Source: Pseudomonadales bacterium (GTDB lineage Bacteria; Pseudomonadota; Gammaproteobacteria; Pseudomonadales; Ketobacteraceae). Taken from it: a DNA stretch of 64,000 nucleotides. A program made the translations under genes and the position numbers. Positions within the stretch are counted from its first letter, which is position 1; the number at the start of each line of letters is the position of its first letter. The notes beneath the pieces were generated by a model that was not told the origin of the DNA, did no database searches, and was given only the letters and a program-made list of their open reading frames with translations. Below are positions 35,327 to 43,923 of the stretch, piece after piece. The stretch spans positions 124,001-188,000 of the forward strand of contig JAGUVW010000008.1 in assembly GCA_020062665.1 (NCBI GenBank), given 5' to 3'.

Positions 35327-36982
35327 ATGCTGTGGTTGCAAAAGACATGGATGGCAGTGGTGGCGGGTGGGTTGTTGACGGCAGCCGGTGTGGCCCAGGC
35401 GCAGTTGATGCAGAACATCTTTATGGGCAATCCCAAGGCGCTGGCCCTGGGCAATGCAGTGACTGCCGATCCGCCCGGTACCGATGCCATCCATTTCAAT
35501 CCCGCCGGTCTGGTCAGGCTGCAGGGGCGGCAGTATGAGTTGAAAGGCATTCTGGTGGATTTTTCGTTGGAAGCGGATTTTACGCCCGGCGACCAACTGG
35601 CGGCGGTGTTCGACCAGTTCGAGGCGTTGGGGCTTGAAGATCCGGGTGTGGCGAACCAGACCAGCGAGGTGGACGGCGTGTCGGTGATGCTGCCGTTTCT
35701 GGGTATGACGGAACTGCCGGTGCTGGCGGCAGGCTTGGGTAACTTCACGTTTTCCGCCGACGATCACCCCGTCACCTTTGGCACGGGCGTATATGCGCCG
35801 GTCATGCTCGGGCTGACCCGTTCGGCGGATGATCCGGGCATTTATTCTTCCCGTGCGGTGGGCATCACGCGACTCACGTATTTTTCCCCCACGATGGGCA
35901 TTCAGCTGACGGACACGCTGGCAGTGGGTATGGGCATTGGCTTCAGCTATTTTGGGGTGGGTCTGGAATTCGACATGAGGTTGCCCAATCTGGTGCTGGG
36001 ATCGTTCGACACGCTGCAACAGGCCAACTGCCCCAACGGCATCGATAATCTGGTGGAAAACATTATCTGCGGCGATGGCAACAATGACGGTGTTGTCGAT
36101 GGCCGTCTCAATCCGTTTGCATCGGTGGCGTCCATCGAGGCCGAGGTGGAAAGGTATCTGTCCACCACCTTCAATCTGGGATTGCTGTGGGAAGCCACGC
36201 CCTGGCTGACGCTTGGCATGGCCTACATGAGTGGTGCCCGCGACAAGCTGGAGGGCGAAGTGCATATCCGTTATTCCGACGACGTGCGCGGATTCGTGAA
36301 CAGTCTGTCGGGCAATCCCTACATTGGATCGCTGGTGCAGTTCGTGGGTGTGCCAGGCCAGCTTTCCAGTGATACCACTGATGCCAGCGTCATCATCGAA
36401 TATCCGCAGCATTTTGCGCTGGGGGCGTCGGTGAAGGTGACTGATCGCCTCAAAACCAATCTGGATGTGAAGTGGACGGACACCGCCGTGTGGGATGTGT
36501 GGGAAATCCGTTTCGAGGAACCGGTGGAATTCCTGGGCATTCTGGGGTTGATCTCGGATTCGCTGGATCAGGGCACTACCGGTGGACATATCGGCTCTGA
36601 TGGCCTGTTTTTACCGCGCAAGTATGAGAGCGTGTGGAGCTGGGCGATCGGCATGGAATACCAGTACACGGATCAACTGGCGCTGCGGGCCGGATATGAA
36701 CCCCGTGGCAGTTCCATTCCCGAAGACAAAGCCGACCTGATCATTCCCATTGGCGAAACCTTTCTGTACGCCGTGGGTTTTGGCTATCAGTGGTCGCGGG
36801 ATACCTGGATCGACGGTGCGCTGGGTTATGTCACGTCGGAACAACGTATCCCGGCCAATGGCAGCACCAACAGTACGTCCACGGCCATCGACAATTTCAT
36901 CTACAACCCTTATGCCGGATATGACGTTGAAACCCGTGTTGGCGTGGTGGTGGGGGAGTTGAGCATCCGTTCGACTTTTTGA
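35327..36982 (+). CDS. FadL/OmpP1/TodX-family outer-membrane porin
   Basis: Beta-barrel outer-membrane protein of the long-chain fatty acid/hydrophobic compound transporter family. A Sec signal peptide (residues 1-25, ending GVAQA) is followed by the hatch-domain signature ALGNAVTADPPGTDAIHFNPAGL. The remaining residues are a repetitive beta pattern ending in a C-terminal aromatic, IRSTF, typical of outer-membrane barrels. Length 551 residues, longer than E. coli FadL (446), with an acidic insert near residues 235-270 (CPNGIDNLVENIICGDGNNDG). First gene of the lipid cluster. Import or export of a hydrophobic molecule is inferred. Confidence 0.88.
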   Translation: MLWLQKTWMAVVAGGLLTAAGVAQAQLMQNIFMGNPKALALGNAVTADPPGTDAIHFNPAGLVRLQGRQYELKGILVDFSLEADFTPGDQLAAVFDQFEALGLEDPGVANQTSEVDGVSVMLPFLGMTELPVLAAGLGNFTFSADDHPVTFGTGVYAPVMLGLTRSADDPGIYSSRAVGITRLTYFSPTMGIQLTDTLAVGMGIGFSYFGVGLEFDMRLPNLVLGSFDTLQQANCPNGIDNLVENIICGDGNNDGVVDGRLNPFASVASIEAEVERYLSTTFNLGLLWEATPWLTLGMAYMSGARDKLEGEVHIRYSDDVRGFVNSLSGNPYIGSLVQFVGVPGQLSSDTTDASVIIEYPQHFALGASVKVTDRLKTNLDVKWTDTAVWDVWEIRFEEPVEFLGILGLISDSLDQGTTGGHIGSDGLFLPRKYESVWSWAIGMEYQYTDQLALRAGYEPRGSSIPEDKADLIIPIGETFLYAVGFGYQWSRDTWIDGALGYVTSEQRIPANGSTNSTSTAIDNFIYNPYAGYDVETRVGVVVGELSIRSTF

Positions 36983-37145
36983 TTTCGGTAGTTGTGATCC
37001 TGCCTCTTGTCTAATCCGGCCAAAGTTTGAATCTATTTTTCATCAGTGCGTGTCTCATTTTCCAAGTAATGGCCGAAATCGAATGATTTAATGAGTCATG
37101 GTTTTGAATTATTCACCCCGGTGATGGCCGGGGCAGGAAAATACC

Positions 37146-38516
37146 ATGGCTTCGATCGCTGATAACAATAACAAAAAGATTCGCCTGACCCTGCTGGACA
37201 AGGTCAATGTGGTGCTCGAGCAATTCGGTGACCACGTCATGCATCTGGTGTTTGCGCCGGAAAAGATGCTGGATGCAGAGCGCTTCGGTCGCGCGTTGCG
37301 GCTGTCGCTGGACGCGGAACCCATTCTCGGTTGCCGGTTGGTGGGCGGTGTGATCACGCCACGCTGGATGCGTTGGGAGCCGCAGGAGCTGGATCGCTTT
37401 GAACTGTGCCGCGTGGTAGCGGCTGTGGATGTGGAAGATCAGCTGCAAGCGTTCCAGCTGCAAACCATGGATTGTCGGGTGGAGCCGATGGTGCAGGCGC
37501 GCATCTTTCGCAGTGATCACGATGTGGTGTGCCTGAATGTCAGCTGTGTGCCCATCGATGGACGTGGTTTGCTGATCTATCTCGAGCGGGTTTTCAGGAT
37601 CTATGATCGATTGGCTGACACGCCTCGTTATATTCCCCCTTCGTCAGGTTTCGGCCTGCGCAGTACCGATGCACTGGTGCGTTATTTCCGCTGGTGGGAG
37701 GTGTTCAGTCTGCTGTATTTCGGCCTGCGCAATCAGTGGCAGGATCGGCGCACGGCGCATAACTGGAAATTTCCGGTGCGCGAATCCCCTCGCATGGCGC
37801 GCGCGTTTCACCATTATCAGTTTCAGCCGGCCACGCTGGATGTGATCGAGGCTTACCGTCACCAGCACGGCGTGACCTTCAACGATATTCTGCTGGCCGC
37901 GTTCTATCACGCCATGCAGCGCATCATCAAACCGGCATCGGGCACTGTGTGCTGTGTGCTGAACACCTACGATCTGCGTCGCTATGAAAAGGCACCGGCG
38001 CCAGCGCGGGTGGCCAACTATTCGAGCTTTGTGAACTGCAATGTGCGGCTGGACCGAGGACTGAGTTTTCAGTCGCTGATCCTGCGGGTGCGTGAAGCCA
38101 TGGCAGAGCGCAAACGTCATTTTCCAGGTATCACCGAAGGCCCCTTCATCTGGCCGTTGTTCCGGTTCGTGCCATTTGCGCTGGCGCGCCGGGTGGTGGC
38201 GGCGTTGTTGCAGCATCGCGGCGAATCCATTCCCGTGCTCACCAATGTGGGCGTGATCGACATGCAGAAGCTGCGGCTGGATGGCGCGCCCTTGCGCTGG
38301 CTGCTGCCCTACGCGCCGCTGGAATATCCCCCCAAACTGACAGTGACGCTGGCGACGGTGGGGCGTCGCGTTACCCTGAGCCTGGGTTACAGCCGACTGC
38401 ATTTCGATGAACAGCAGGTGAAGGATCTGTTCGTGCAGATGGAAGCGGTGATTCTGCAGGAATGCGCGGTGCATCCGCTGGTGCCAGCGGTGCCGGCAGC
38501 AGTCGACACGATTTGA
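37146..38516 (+). CDS. Condensation-domain-like (CoA-dependent acyltransferase fold) protein without the catalytic HHxxxDG
   Basis: The whole protein has the two-lobe fold pattern of NRPS condensation domains, PapA5 and wax ester synthases: N-terminal LTLLDKVNVVLEQFGDHVMHLVF, central catalytic region, and VTFNDILLAAFYHAM with NTYDLRRYEKAPAPARVANYSSFVNC in the second lobe. Where the family has HHxxxDG this protein reads SCVPIDG (about residues 135-141): both histidines are replaced by Ser and Cys, while Asp-Gly is kept. It could be a structural partner, a binding protein, or use Cys in another chemistry. Length 456 residues. It precedes the exporter gene by 16 bases. Confidence 0.75.
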   Translation: MASIADNNNKKIRLTLLDKVNVVLEQFGDHVMHLVFAPEKMLDAERFGRALRLSLDAEPILGCRLVGGVITPRWMRWEPQELDRFELCRVVAAVDVEDQLQAFQLQTMDCRVEPMVQARIFRSDHDVVCLNVSCVPIDGRGLLIYLERVFRIYDRLADTPRYIPPSSGFGLRSTDALVRYFRWWEVFSLLYFGLRNQWQDRRTAHNWKFPVRESPRMARAFHHYQFQPATLDVIEAYRHQHGVTFNDILLAAFYHAMQRIIKPASGTVCCVLNTYDLRRYEKAPAPARVANYSSFVNCNVRLDRGLSFQSLILRVREAMAERKRHFPGITEGPFIWPLFRFVPFALARRVVAALLQHRGESIPVLTNVGVIDMQKLRLDGAPLRWLLPYAPLEYPPKLTVTLATVGRRVTLSLGYSRLHFDEQQVKDLFVQMEAVILQECAVHPLVPAVPAAVDTI

Positions 38517-38532
38517 TAGCGGGGGAAGAAGT

Positions 38533-40860
38533 ATGCACGCGCTGATCGGGCATCTGGTTCGCTGGCGGCTTCGTTACGCTCTGGCCACTTTGTTGTTGCT
38601 GCTGGTGAGTTCCACCCAGGTGGCGCACATGGCGTTCAACGGAGACATCAATGTGATGTTCGATCGCGATGATCCTTATCGCATCCGCCTTCAGGAGCTG
38701 GAATCCACCTATCAGCAGGCGCAGTTTCTGTTGATTCTGGTGAAGCCTCCCAATGGCGCGGTGTTCACCCCTGACAGCATTGGCTTGATTCGCGATCTGA
38801 CTGAACGGGCGGCGCAGCTGCCACATGCTGTGCGGGTGGATTCGGTGACGCGCTTTCCCCATGTGGTGGTGGATCGGGATTCGCTGGTGATCGAGGATGC
38901 GATCGACACAGCGGTAGACATCACGCCACAGCAGGTGGCGCGCTTGCGGGCGCTGTCGCTGGCGGATGCGCGCATTCGGGGGCGTCTGGTGTCGGAAGCG
39001 GGGGATGTGGCGGCGCTGCTGGTAACGCTGGCGCTGCCGGACAACCATCTGCAGGGCATTCTGGCGGTGGAGCGCGCTGCCAACGATTTGCGAGAGAATT
39101 TTCAGGCGCGCTTTCCCGGCACTGAAATGCATTTCAACGGTGATGTCGCGATCGAAAACGCGATTCTGGATGTCACGCTGGATGACATGCTGCGGGTGAA
39201 TCCGCTGGTGTTCGGCACGATCTTCGTGCTCACTGGCGTGTTCCTGCGCTCCCTGATGGCAATCGCGGCGACCATTGCCGTGGTGGCGACGTCGGTGGGC
39301 ATCACCATGGGATTGCTGATTCGTCTGGGATTCGATGTCAATCCGATCACGATGATGGCACCGGCGATCATCATGGTGCTGGCAGTGGCCGACAGCATTC
39401 ATATTCTGACCCAGTATGTGCTGTTGTTGCGGCAGGGGATAGCGGCAGAAACAGCCATGATCCGCAGCCTGATCCACAATGCGCGGCCAGTGTTCTGGAC
39501 GAGTTTCACCACCGCGATTGGATTTCTGGGCATGAATTTCGGTGATTCGCCACCGTTCCGGGATATGGGCAACATGGCGGCGGTGGGTGTGCTGTTCGCG
39601 CTGCTGTGCACTTACACCGTGTTGCCGACGGTGGTGCTGTTGTTCCGCCAGCAACGGCTGCCAAAGCCGCTGGCACTGACAGAACCGTTGCAGCGGCTGG
39701 CGGGCTGGCTGGTACGGGCGCCGCTGCTGTCGATGTGGGCGATGCTGGCGGTGGTGACTTTCCTGCTACTGCAGATTCCGCGTCTGCAAGTCAATGATGA
39801 CCTGGCGCATTACTTCGATGAATCGCTGGAAATCCAGCGCGCCATCCAGTTCACCCGTCAACATGTGCAGGGCGTGGAGTTTATTCTGTACTCGCTCGAT
39901 GCAGGTGAAGCAGGGCAGGTGAACGATCCGGCCTTTCTGCGCAAGGTGGATCATTTCAGCGCGTGGTTGCGTCAACAGCCGGAAGTGGCCGGGGTCGACA
40001 GCTATGCGGATCTGGTGAAATCCCTGCACCAGATCATGAATGCTGATGATCCAGCGTTTTACCGCATTCCGGATCAGCGTGAACTTGTTGCGCAATACCT
40101 GTTGTTATATGAATTGGCGTTGCCACAAGGCATGGATCTGACGCGGGATCTGAATGCAGATCGCTCTGCACTGCGGCTGGTGGTGAATCTGGTGGCGAGT
40201 GAAAATCAGACGCTGCTGGGGATTGAACAGCGAGCCGACGCCTGGTTGCAGCAAACCTATCCGGAGTTGCGCAGTCGTCCCACCAGCCAGTTGCTGATGT
40301 TCGCCCATCTCGGCACCAGCATTATTCTGAGCATGGTGGACGGTTCTCTTTTCACGTTGCTGTTCGTCACCGGCATGATGGTGATTGGCTTGCGTTCCTG
40401 GCGTTATGGTCTGCTCAGCATGATTCCCAACGTGTGTCCGCCTGCCGTGATCTATGGCATCTGGGCGTTGACGGCAGGGCAGGTGAATCACGCGGCTGCG
40501 ATGACATTCTGTATCAGCCTGGGCCTGGTGGTGGACGACACCATTCACCTGATGAGCAAATTTCTGGATGGCCGTCGTGCCGGGCTGAGCGCCGAAGCAT
40601 CGGTGACCGCAGCGCTGTTGTCATCGGGAACAGCCGTTGTGATCACATCGCTCACGTTGATTGCCGGCATTCTGTTGCTGTCGCTTTCCCACTTTACTGT
40701 CAACGACACCATGAGCCTGATGCTGGCGGGCATCATTCTGGCGGCGCTGGTGTTCGATCTGGTTTTTTTGCCGTTGCTGCTGCTGGCCACCGATCGGCTG
40801 TGGAAGTGGGCGCCGGTTTCATCACCACAAGCGGATACATCAATATTAAAAGAGGGATAA
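38533..40860 (+). CDS. RND-superfamily (MMPL-type) lipid exporter
   Basis: Inner-membrane, proton-driven transporter with 12 predicted helices in two repeats. Each half starts with one helix (RLRYALATLLLLLVSSTQVA; APLLSMWAMLAVVTFLLLQI) and a periplasmic loop, then five helices. Conserved proton-relay motifs are AVADSIHILTQY in half one and VVDDTIHLMSKF in half two, as in MMPL/HpnN-type exporters of lipids. The 775 residues fit that group. It is sandwiched between acyltransferase-like and ketosynthase genes, with a three-base gap to the next gene, so it probably exports the pathway product. Confidence 0.88.
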   Translation: MHALIGHLVRWRLRYALATLLLLLVSSTQVAHMAFNGDINVMFDRDDPYRIRLQELESTYQQAQFLLILVKPPNGAVFTPDSIGLIRDLTERAAQLPHAVRVDSVTRFPHVVVDRDSLVIEDAIDTAVDITPQQVARLRALSLADARIRGRLVSEAGDVAALLVTLALPDNHLQGILAVERAANDLRENFQARFPGTEMHFNGDVAIENAILDVTLDDMLRVNPLVFGTIFVLTGVFLRSLMAIAATIAVVATSVGITMGLLIRLGFDVNPITMMAPAIIMVLAVADSIHILTQYVLLLRQGIAAETAMIRSLIHNARPVFWTSFTTAIGFLGMNFGDSPPFRDMGNMAAVGVLFALLCTYTVLPTVVLLFRQQRLPKPLALTEPLQRLAGWLVRAPLLSMWAMLAVVTFLLLQIPRLQVNDDLAHYFDESLEIQRAIQFTRQHVQGVEFILYSLDAGEAGQVNDPAFLRKVDHFSAWLRQQPEVAGVDSYADLVKSLHQIMNADDPAFYRIPDQRELVAQYLLLYELALPQGMDLTRDLNADRSALRLVVNLVASENQTLLGIEQRADAWLQQTYPELRSRPTSQLLMFAHLGTSIILSMVDGSLFTLLFVTGMMVIGLRSWRYGLLSMIPNVCPPAVIYGIWALTAGQVNHAAAMTFCISLGLVVDDTIHLMSKFLDGRRAGLSAEASVTAALLSSGTAVVITSLTLIAGILLLSLSHFTVNDTMSLMLAGIILAALVFDLVFLPLLLLATDRLWKWAPVSSPQADTSILKEG

Positions 40861-40863
40861 CCC

Positions 40864-41886
40864 ATGAGAAGTCGCCTGGAAAGTCTGGGAGTTCATTTGC
40901 CGGAGCGTGAGGTGTCCACCGCCGATCTGATTGCGGCGATGGCGGTTACGCCGATGTTTGATCTGGAAAAACTGACGGGTGTAAAGAAGCGGCGCTGGCG
41001 TGCGGACGATGATGATTCCTTCACGCTGGCGCTGGCGGCAGCGACCCGTTGCCTGGAGCGTTCGCGCCATGACGCCAGTGATCTGGATGTCATCATTTTC
41101 ACGTCGATTACCCGCTTTCGTAACGGCATGAACTTCTGTGCTGAGCCCGGTTTTGGCCTGTTGCTGAAAAGTGCACTGGGCATGCGCGAGGACGCCCTGC
41201 ATTTCGATATCACCAACGCCTGTGCGGGCATGATGACGGGGTTGCAGATTCTGGATGCGATGGTACGCAGCGGCGCGGTGCGTTGTGGCATGGTGGTGAG
41301 CGGCGAATGCATTACGCCAATCACCGAAACCGCGCTCAAGGAAATCCGTGATCCGATCGATGCGCAGTTTGCGTCGCTCACGGTGGGGGATTCCGGTGCG
41401 GCCATCATTCTGGAAGCAGCGACGGGAAATGATCGGGTGGAATTCGTTGATCTGTTTGCGGCGTCGAAATTTGCCGATCTGTGCTTTGGCATGCCCAGCG
41501 ATCGCAATCCCGGTGTTGCCATGTACACGCGGGCGATGGAAATGCACGCTGAGGTGATTCAGCGTCTGCCAGCGGCCATGGGCTTCTACGCAGAGAAATA
41601 CCAGACCGATGCTTCGCAGTTCGATGTGGTGATTCCGCACCAGACCTCCAGTCGCGCCATCCGTTCGGCGCTGGAGTTGTGCGAAGCCACCTTCGGCAAG
41701 CTGCCGGAAACCTGCATTACGCTGGATCGCCACGGCAATACGTCATCGACGTCGCATTTTGTCGTACTGGATGATTATCTGCGGCAGGGAAAAATCAAGG
41801 CGGGGGATCGGGTGCTGATGCTGGTGCTGGCATCCGGCATCATCATGGGCGTGGTGGCCATCACGGTTGGCGAGTTGGGGGATTGA
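40864..41886 (+). CDS. 3-oxoacyl-ACP synthase III (KAS III)-like ketosynthase, complete triad
   Basis: Thiolase-fold condensing enzyme. The catalytic triad is Cys120 (ITNACAGMMTG), His259 (VVIPHQTSSRA) and Asn292 (DRHGNTSSTS), as in FabH, OleA and PqsC. Length 340 residues. It is not in the fab operon, so it is unlikely to be housekeeping FabH. It would join an acyl-CoA or acyl-ACP to a second acyl unit. It is followed three bases later by a second, degenerate KAS III gene, which suggests a heterodimer. Confidence 0.85.
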   Translation: MRSRLESLGVHLPEREVSTADLIAAMAVTPMFDLEKLTGVKKRRWRADDDDSFTLALAAATRCLERSRHDASDLDVIIFTSITRFRNGMNFCAEPGFGLLLKSALGMREDALHFDITNACAGMMTGLQILDAMVRSGAVRCGMVVSGECITPITETALKEIRDPIDAQFASLTVGDSGAAIILEAATGNDRVEFVDLFAASKFADLCFGMPSDRNPGVAMYTRAMEMHAEVIQRLPAAMGFYAEKYQTDASQFDVVIPHQTSSRAIRSALELCEATFGKLPETCITLDRHGNTSSTSHFVVLDDYLRQGKIKAGDRVLMLVLASGIIMGVVAITVGELGD

Positions 41887-41889
41887 ATC

Positions 41890-42792
41890 ATGGGTGTGAT
41901 CATCAAGGCGAGCGGGGTTTCTGTTGTCAGTCAGGACAGTTCCATTGAAAACGCCGTGCAGGCGGCGCGTAACTGTCTGGAAAAAGCCGGGATCGATGGC
42001 AGTCAGGTCGATCTGCTGATCAACGTGGGCATCTATCGCGACGACAATATCATGGAGCCGTCGATTGCGGCGCTGATCCAGCAGCGTCTGGAACTGAATC
42101 CCGATCCGGTGAAGGCCGACATGCAGGCGCGCACGTTTTCGTTCGATCTGATGAATGGTGCCTGCGGCTTTCTCAGTGCGGTTGAAGTGTCCCGATCGTT
42201 ACTGCAGACCGGTGTCTACCGCAATGTGCTGGTGGTGGGGGGGGATGTTCATCCGTCGCGGCGGGCAGCGCCGGGTTTTCCCTTTGCCAGCGTGGGTGGC
42301 GCGGTGCTGCTGGGATCTGTGGCGGATGACGCGCAGGGTTTCGGCGCGGTGCAGGCACATTCGCGAACCGAGAACGAATACTTTGGCTACTTCGGCCAGG
42401 GCGCGATGGAAGACTTTGGTGTCAGTGGGCGTCAGTTTGCACCCATCGTGCTGCAACCGCAGTTTGCGCTGCAGTTCAGCCAGCGTCTGAGTGAATCCGT
42501 GCAGAATTTTCTGCGCCGCGAATCCCTGCGTCCCGATCAGATCGATGTGCTGGTGACGTCGCCGATCGAGGCCGGCTTTCCCGCACAACTTGCCGCGAAT
42601 ATCGGGTTGCCAGCCAGCACCCATGTCATCGACATCCATCCAGAGCTGGGTGATCCGCACACGGCAGCGCCCATGGTCTGCGTGAATGAACTGATGCAAA
42701 GAGGAGCATGGCAGCCTGGCGCCCGCATTCTGTTTGCACTGGTGGGCAGCGGCATCACCACGACCTGTGCTATGTATCGGGTGCCAACATGA
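41890..42792 (+). CDS. Degenerate KAS III-like protein, probable partner of the preceding ketosynthase
   Basis: Same thiolase-like fold as its neighbour but shorter (300 residues). Cys92 is kept (LMNGACGFLSAVEVS). The His position reads VTSPIEAGFP instead of PHQ, and the Asn position reads ELGDPHTAAP instead of GNTS. A full decarboxylating condensation is therefore unlikely. In PqsBC of Pseudomonas aeruginosa a complete PqsC pairs with a shorter degenerate PqsB; the arrangement here is analogous, though the chemistry may differ. Its stop overlaps the next ATG (ATGA). Confidence 0.78.
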   Translation: MGVIIKASGVSVVSQDSSIENAVQAARNCLEKAGIDGSQVDLLINVGIYRDDNIMEPSIAALIQQRLELNPDPVKADMQARTFSFDLMNGACGFLSAVEVSRSLLQTGVYRNVLVVGGDVHPSRRAAPGFPFASVGGAVLLGSVADDAQGFGAVQAHSRTENEYFGYFGQGAMEDFGVSGRQFAPIVLQPQFALQFSQRLSESVQNFLRRESLRPDQIDVLVTSPIEAGFPAQLAANIGLPASTHVIDIHPELGDPHTAAPMVCVNELMQRGAWQPGARILFALVGSGITTTCAMYRVPT

Positions 42793-43778
42793 ACGTGCTG
42801 GTGACCGGCGGCGGCGGATTTCTGGGCCGTTACATTGTGGAGCAGCTGGTGGAGCGGGGCGAACGGGTGCGCGTGTTGTGCCGGCATCATTATCCGGAGC
42901 TGGCAGCACTGGGTGTCGAGCAGGTGCCCGGTGATGTGGCGGACATGGCGGCGGTGGACAGAGCCGTGCGTGACATGGATCGGGTGTTTCATGTGGCGGC
43001 CATGGTGGGATTCTGGGGATCGTATCGGGATTATTTTCGCACCAATGTGATCGGTACCCAGAACGTCATCGATGCCTGCGTCGCTCACGGCGTCAAAAAA
43101 CTCGTCTATACCAGCTCACCCAGCGTCACCATGAACAACCGCGATATCCATGGTGGTGACGAATCCCTGCCGTATCCGGATTGTTACCACTCACCTTATT
43201 CGGCCACCAAGGCTGAGGCGGAGCGTCGGGTGCTGCAGGCCAACGGGCGCGGCGGACTGGTGACCACCGCCATTCGCCCGCATCTGATTCTGGGCCCGCG
43301 GGACAATCATCTGATTCCGCGGTTGCTGGACAAGGCGCGCCGTGGTCGCCTCAAGCAGATTGGCGATGGCCGCAACAAAGTGAGCGTGGTGTATGTCGAG
43401 AACGCCGCGCATGCCCATCTGCAGGCTGCCGATTCCGACAACGTGGGCGGCAAGGCGTATTTCATCAACGAGCCGGAGCCGCTTTTGCTGTGGCCCTGGA
43501 TCAACAATCTGCTGGAATTGCTGGAGCTTCCGCGCGTGCAGCGCAAAGTGCCCTTTCCGCTGGCGTTTTTTGCGGGGCATGTGCTGGAAATACTGCATCG
43601 GCTGATACCGGCGCTGGGCGAGCCCATGGTGACGCGCTTTCTGGCGGCCGAACTGTATCGCAATCACTATTTCAGCATCGCCCGCGCGCAACGGGATTTC
43701 GATTACCAGCCCCTGTACAGCTTTGCTGAGGCGCAGGAGCGCACGCTGGCGTACCTGAAAACCCGCGACGGCCACTGA
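42789..43778 (+). CDS. NAD(P)-dependent extended SDR, OleD/3-beta-hydroxysteroid dehydrogenase-like
   Basis: Rossmann-fold reductase with the N-terminal TGGGGFLGRYIV loop and the catalytic YxxxK in SPYSATKAEAER; the TSSPSV segment supplies the serine. It resembles OleD, which reduces 2-alkyl-3-ketoacids, and the 3-beta-HSD family. The start at 42789 overlaps the ketosynthase-like stop by four bases, so it is translated with it. Length 329 residues. In the ole pathway OleC and OleB follow; neither is here, so an olefin is not the expected end product. Confidence 0.85.
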   Translation: MNVLVTGGGGFLGRYIVEQLVERGERVRVLCRHHYPELAALGVEQVPGDVADMAAVDRAVRDMDRVFHVAAMVGFWGSYRDYFRTNVIGTQNVIDACVAHGVKKLVYTSSPSVTMNNRDIHGGDESLPYPDCYHSPYSATKAEAERRVLQANGRGGLVTTAIRPHLILGPRDNHLIPRLLDKARRGRLKQIGDGRNKVSVVYVENAAHAHLQAADSDNVGGKAYFINEPEPLLLWPWINNLLELLELPRVQRKVPFPLAFFAGHVLEILHRLIPALGEPMVTRFLAAELYRNHYFSIARAQRDFDYQPLYSFAEAQERTLAYLKTRDGH

Positions 43779-43923
43779 GCGCTGCGCTACCTGATCGGGC
43801 GCGACAGGCGGGCAGGGCACCAAACAGGTGCTGGCCCAGTGTCTGCGTCCGCACTGTTTCCTGTCACACTGAATTGGCACGTCTCTTGAAGTGAATCCCG
43901 CAACGGGTTCAGGTTGAGAGATC

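Noticed and set aside
36036-36110. GDGNNDG-type segment of the FadL protein as a calcium-binding EF-hand or dockerin repeat
   Set aside because: Only one short acidic loop is present; better seen as an extracellular loop insert of the barrel.
35255-36589. 444-codon minus-strand frame opposite the FadL gene
   Set aside because: Histidine/glutamine-rich antisense shadow without a start signal.
38371-39654. 427-codon minus-strand frame opposite the exporter gene
   Set aside because: His/Gln/Arg-rich antisense translation; the plus strand has clear RND motifs.
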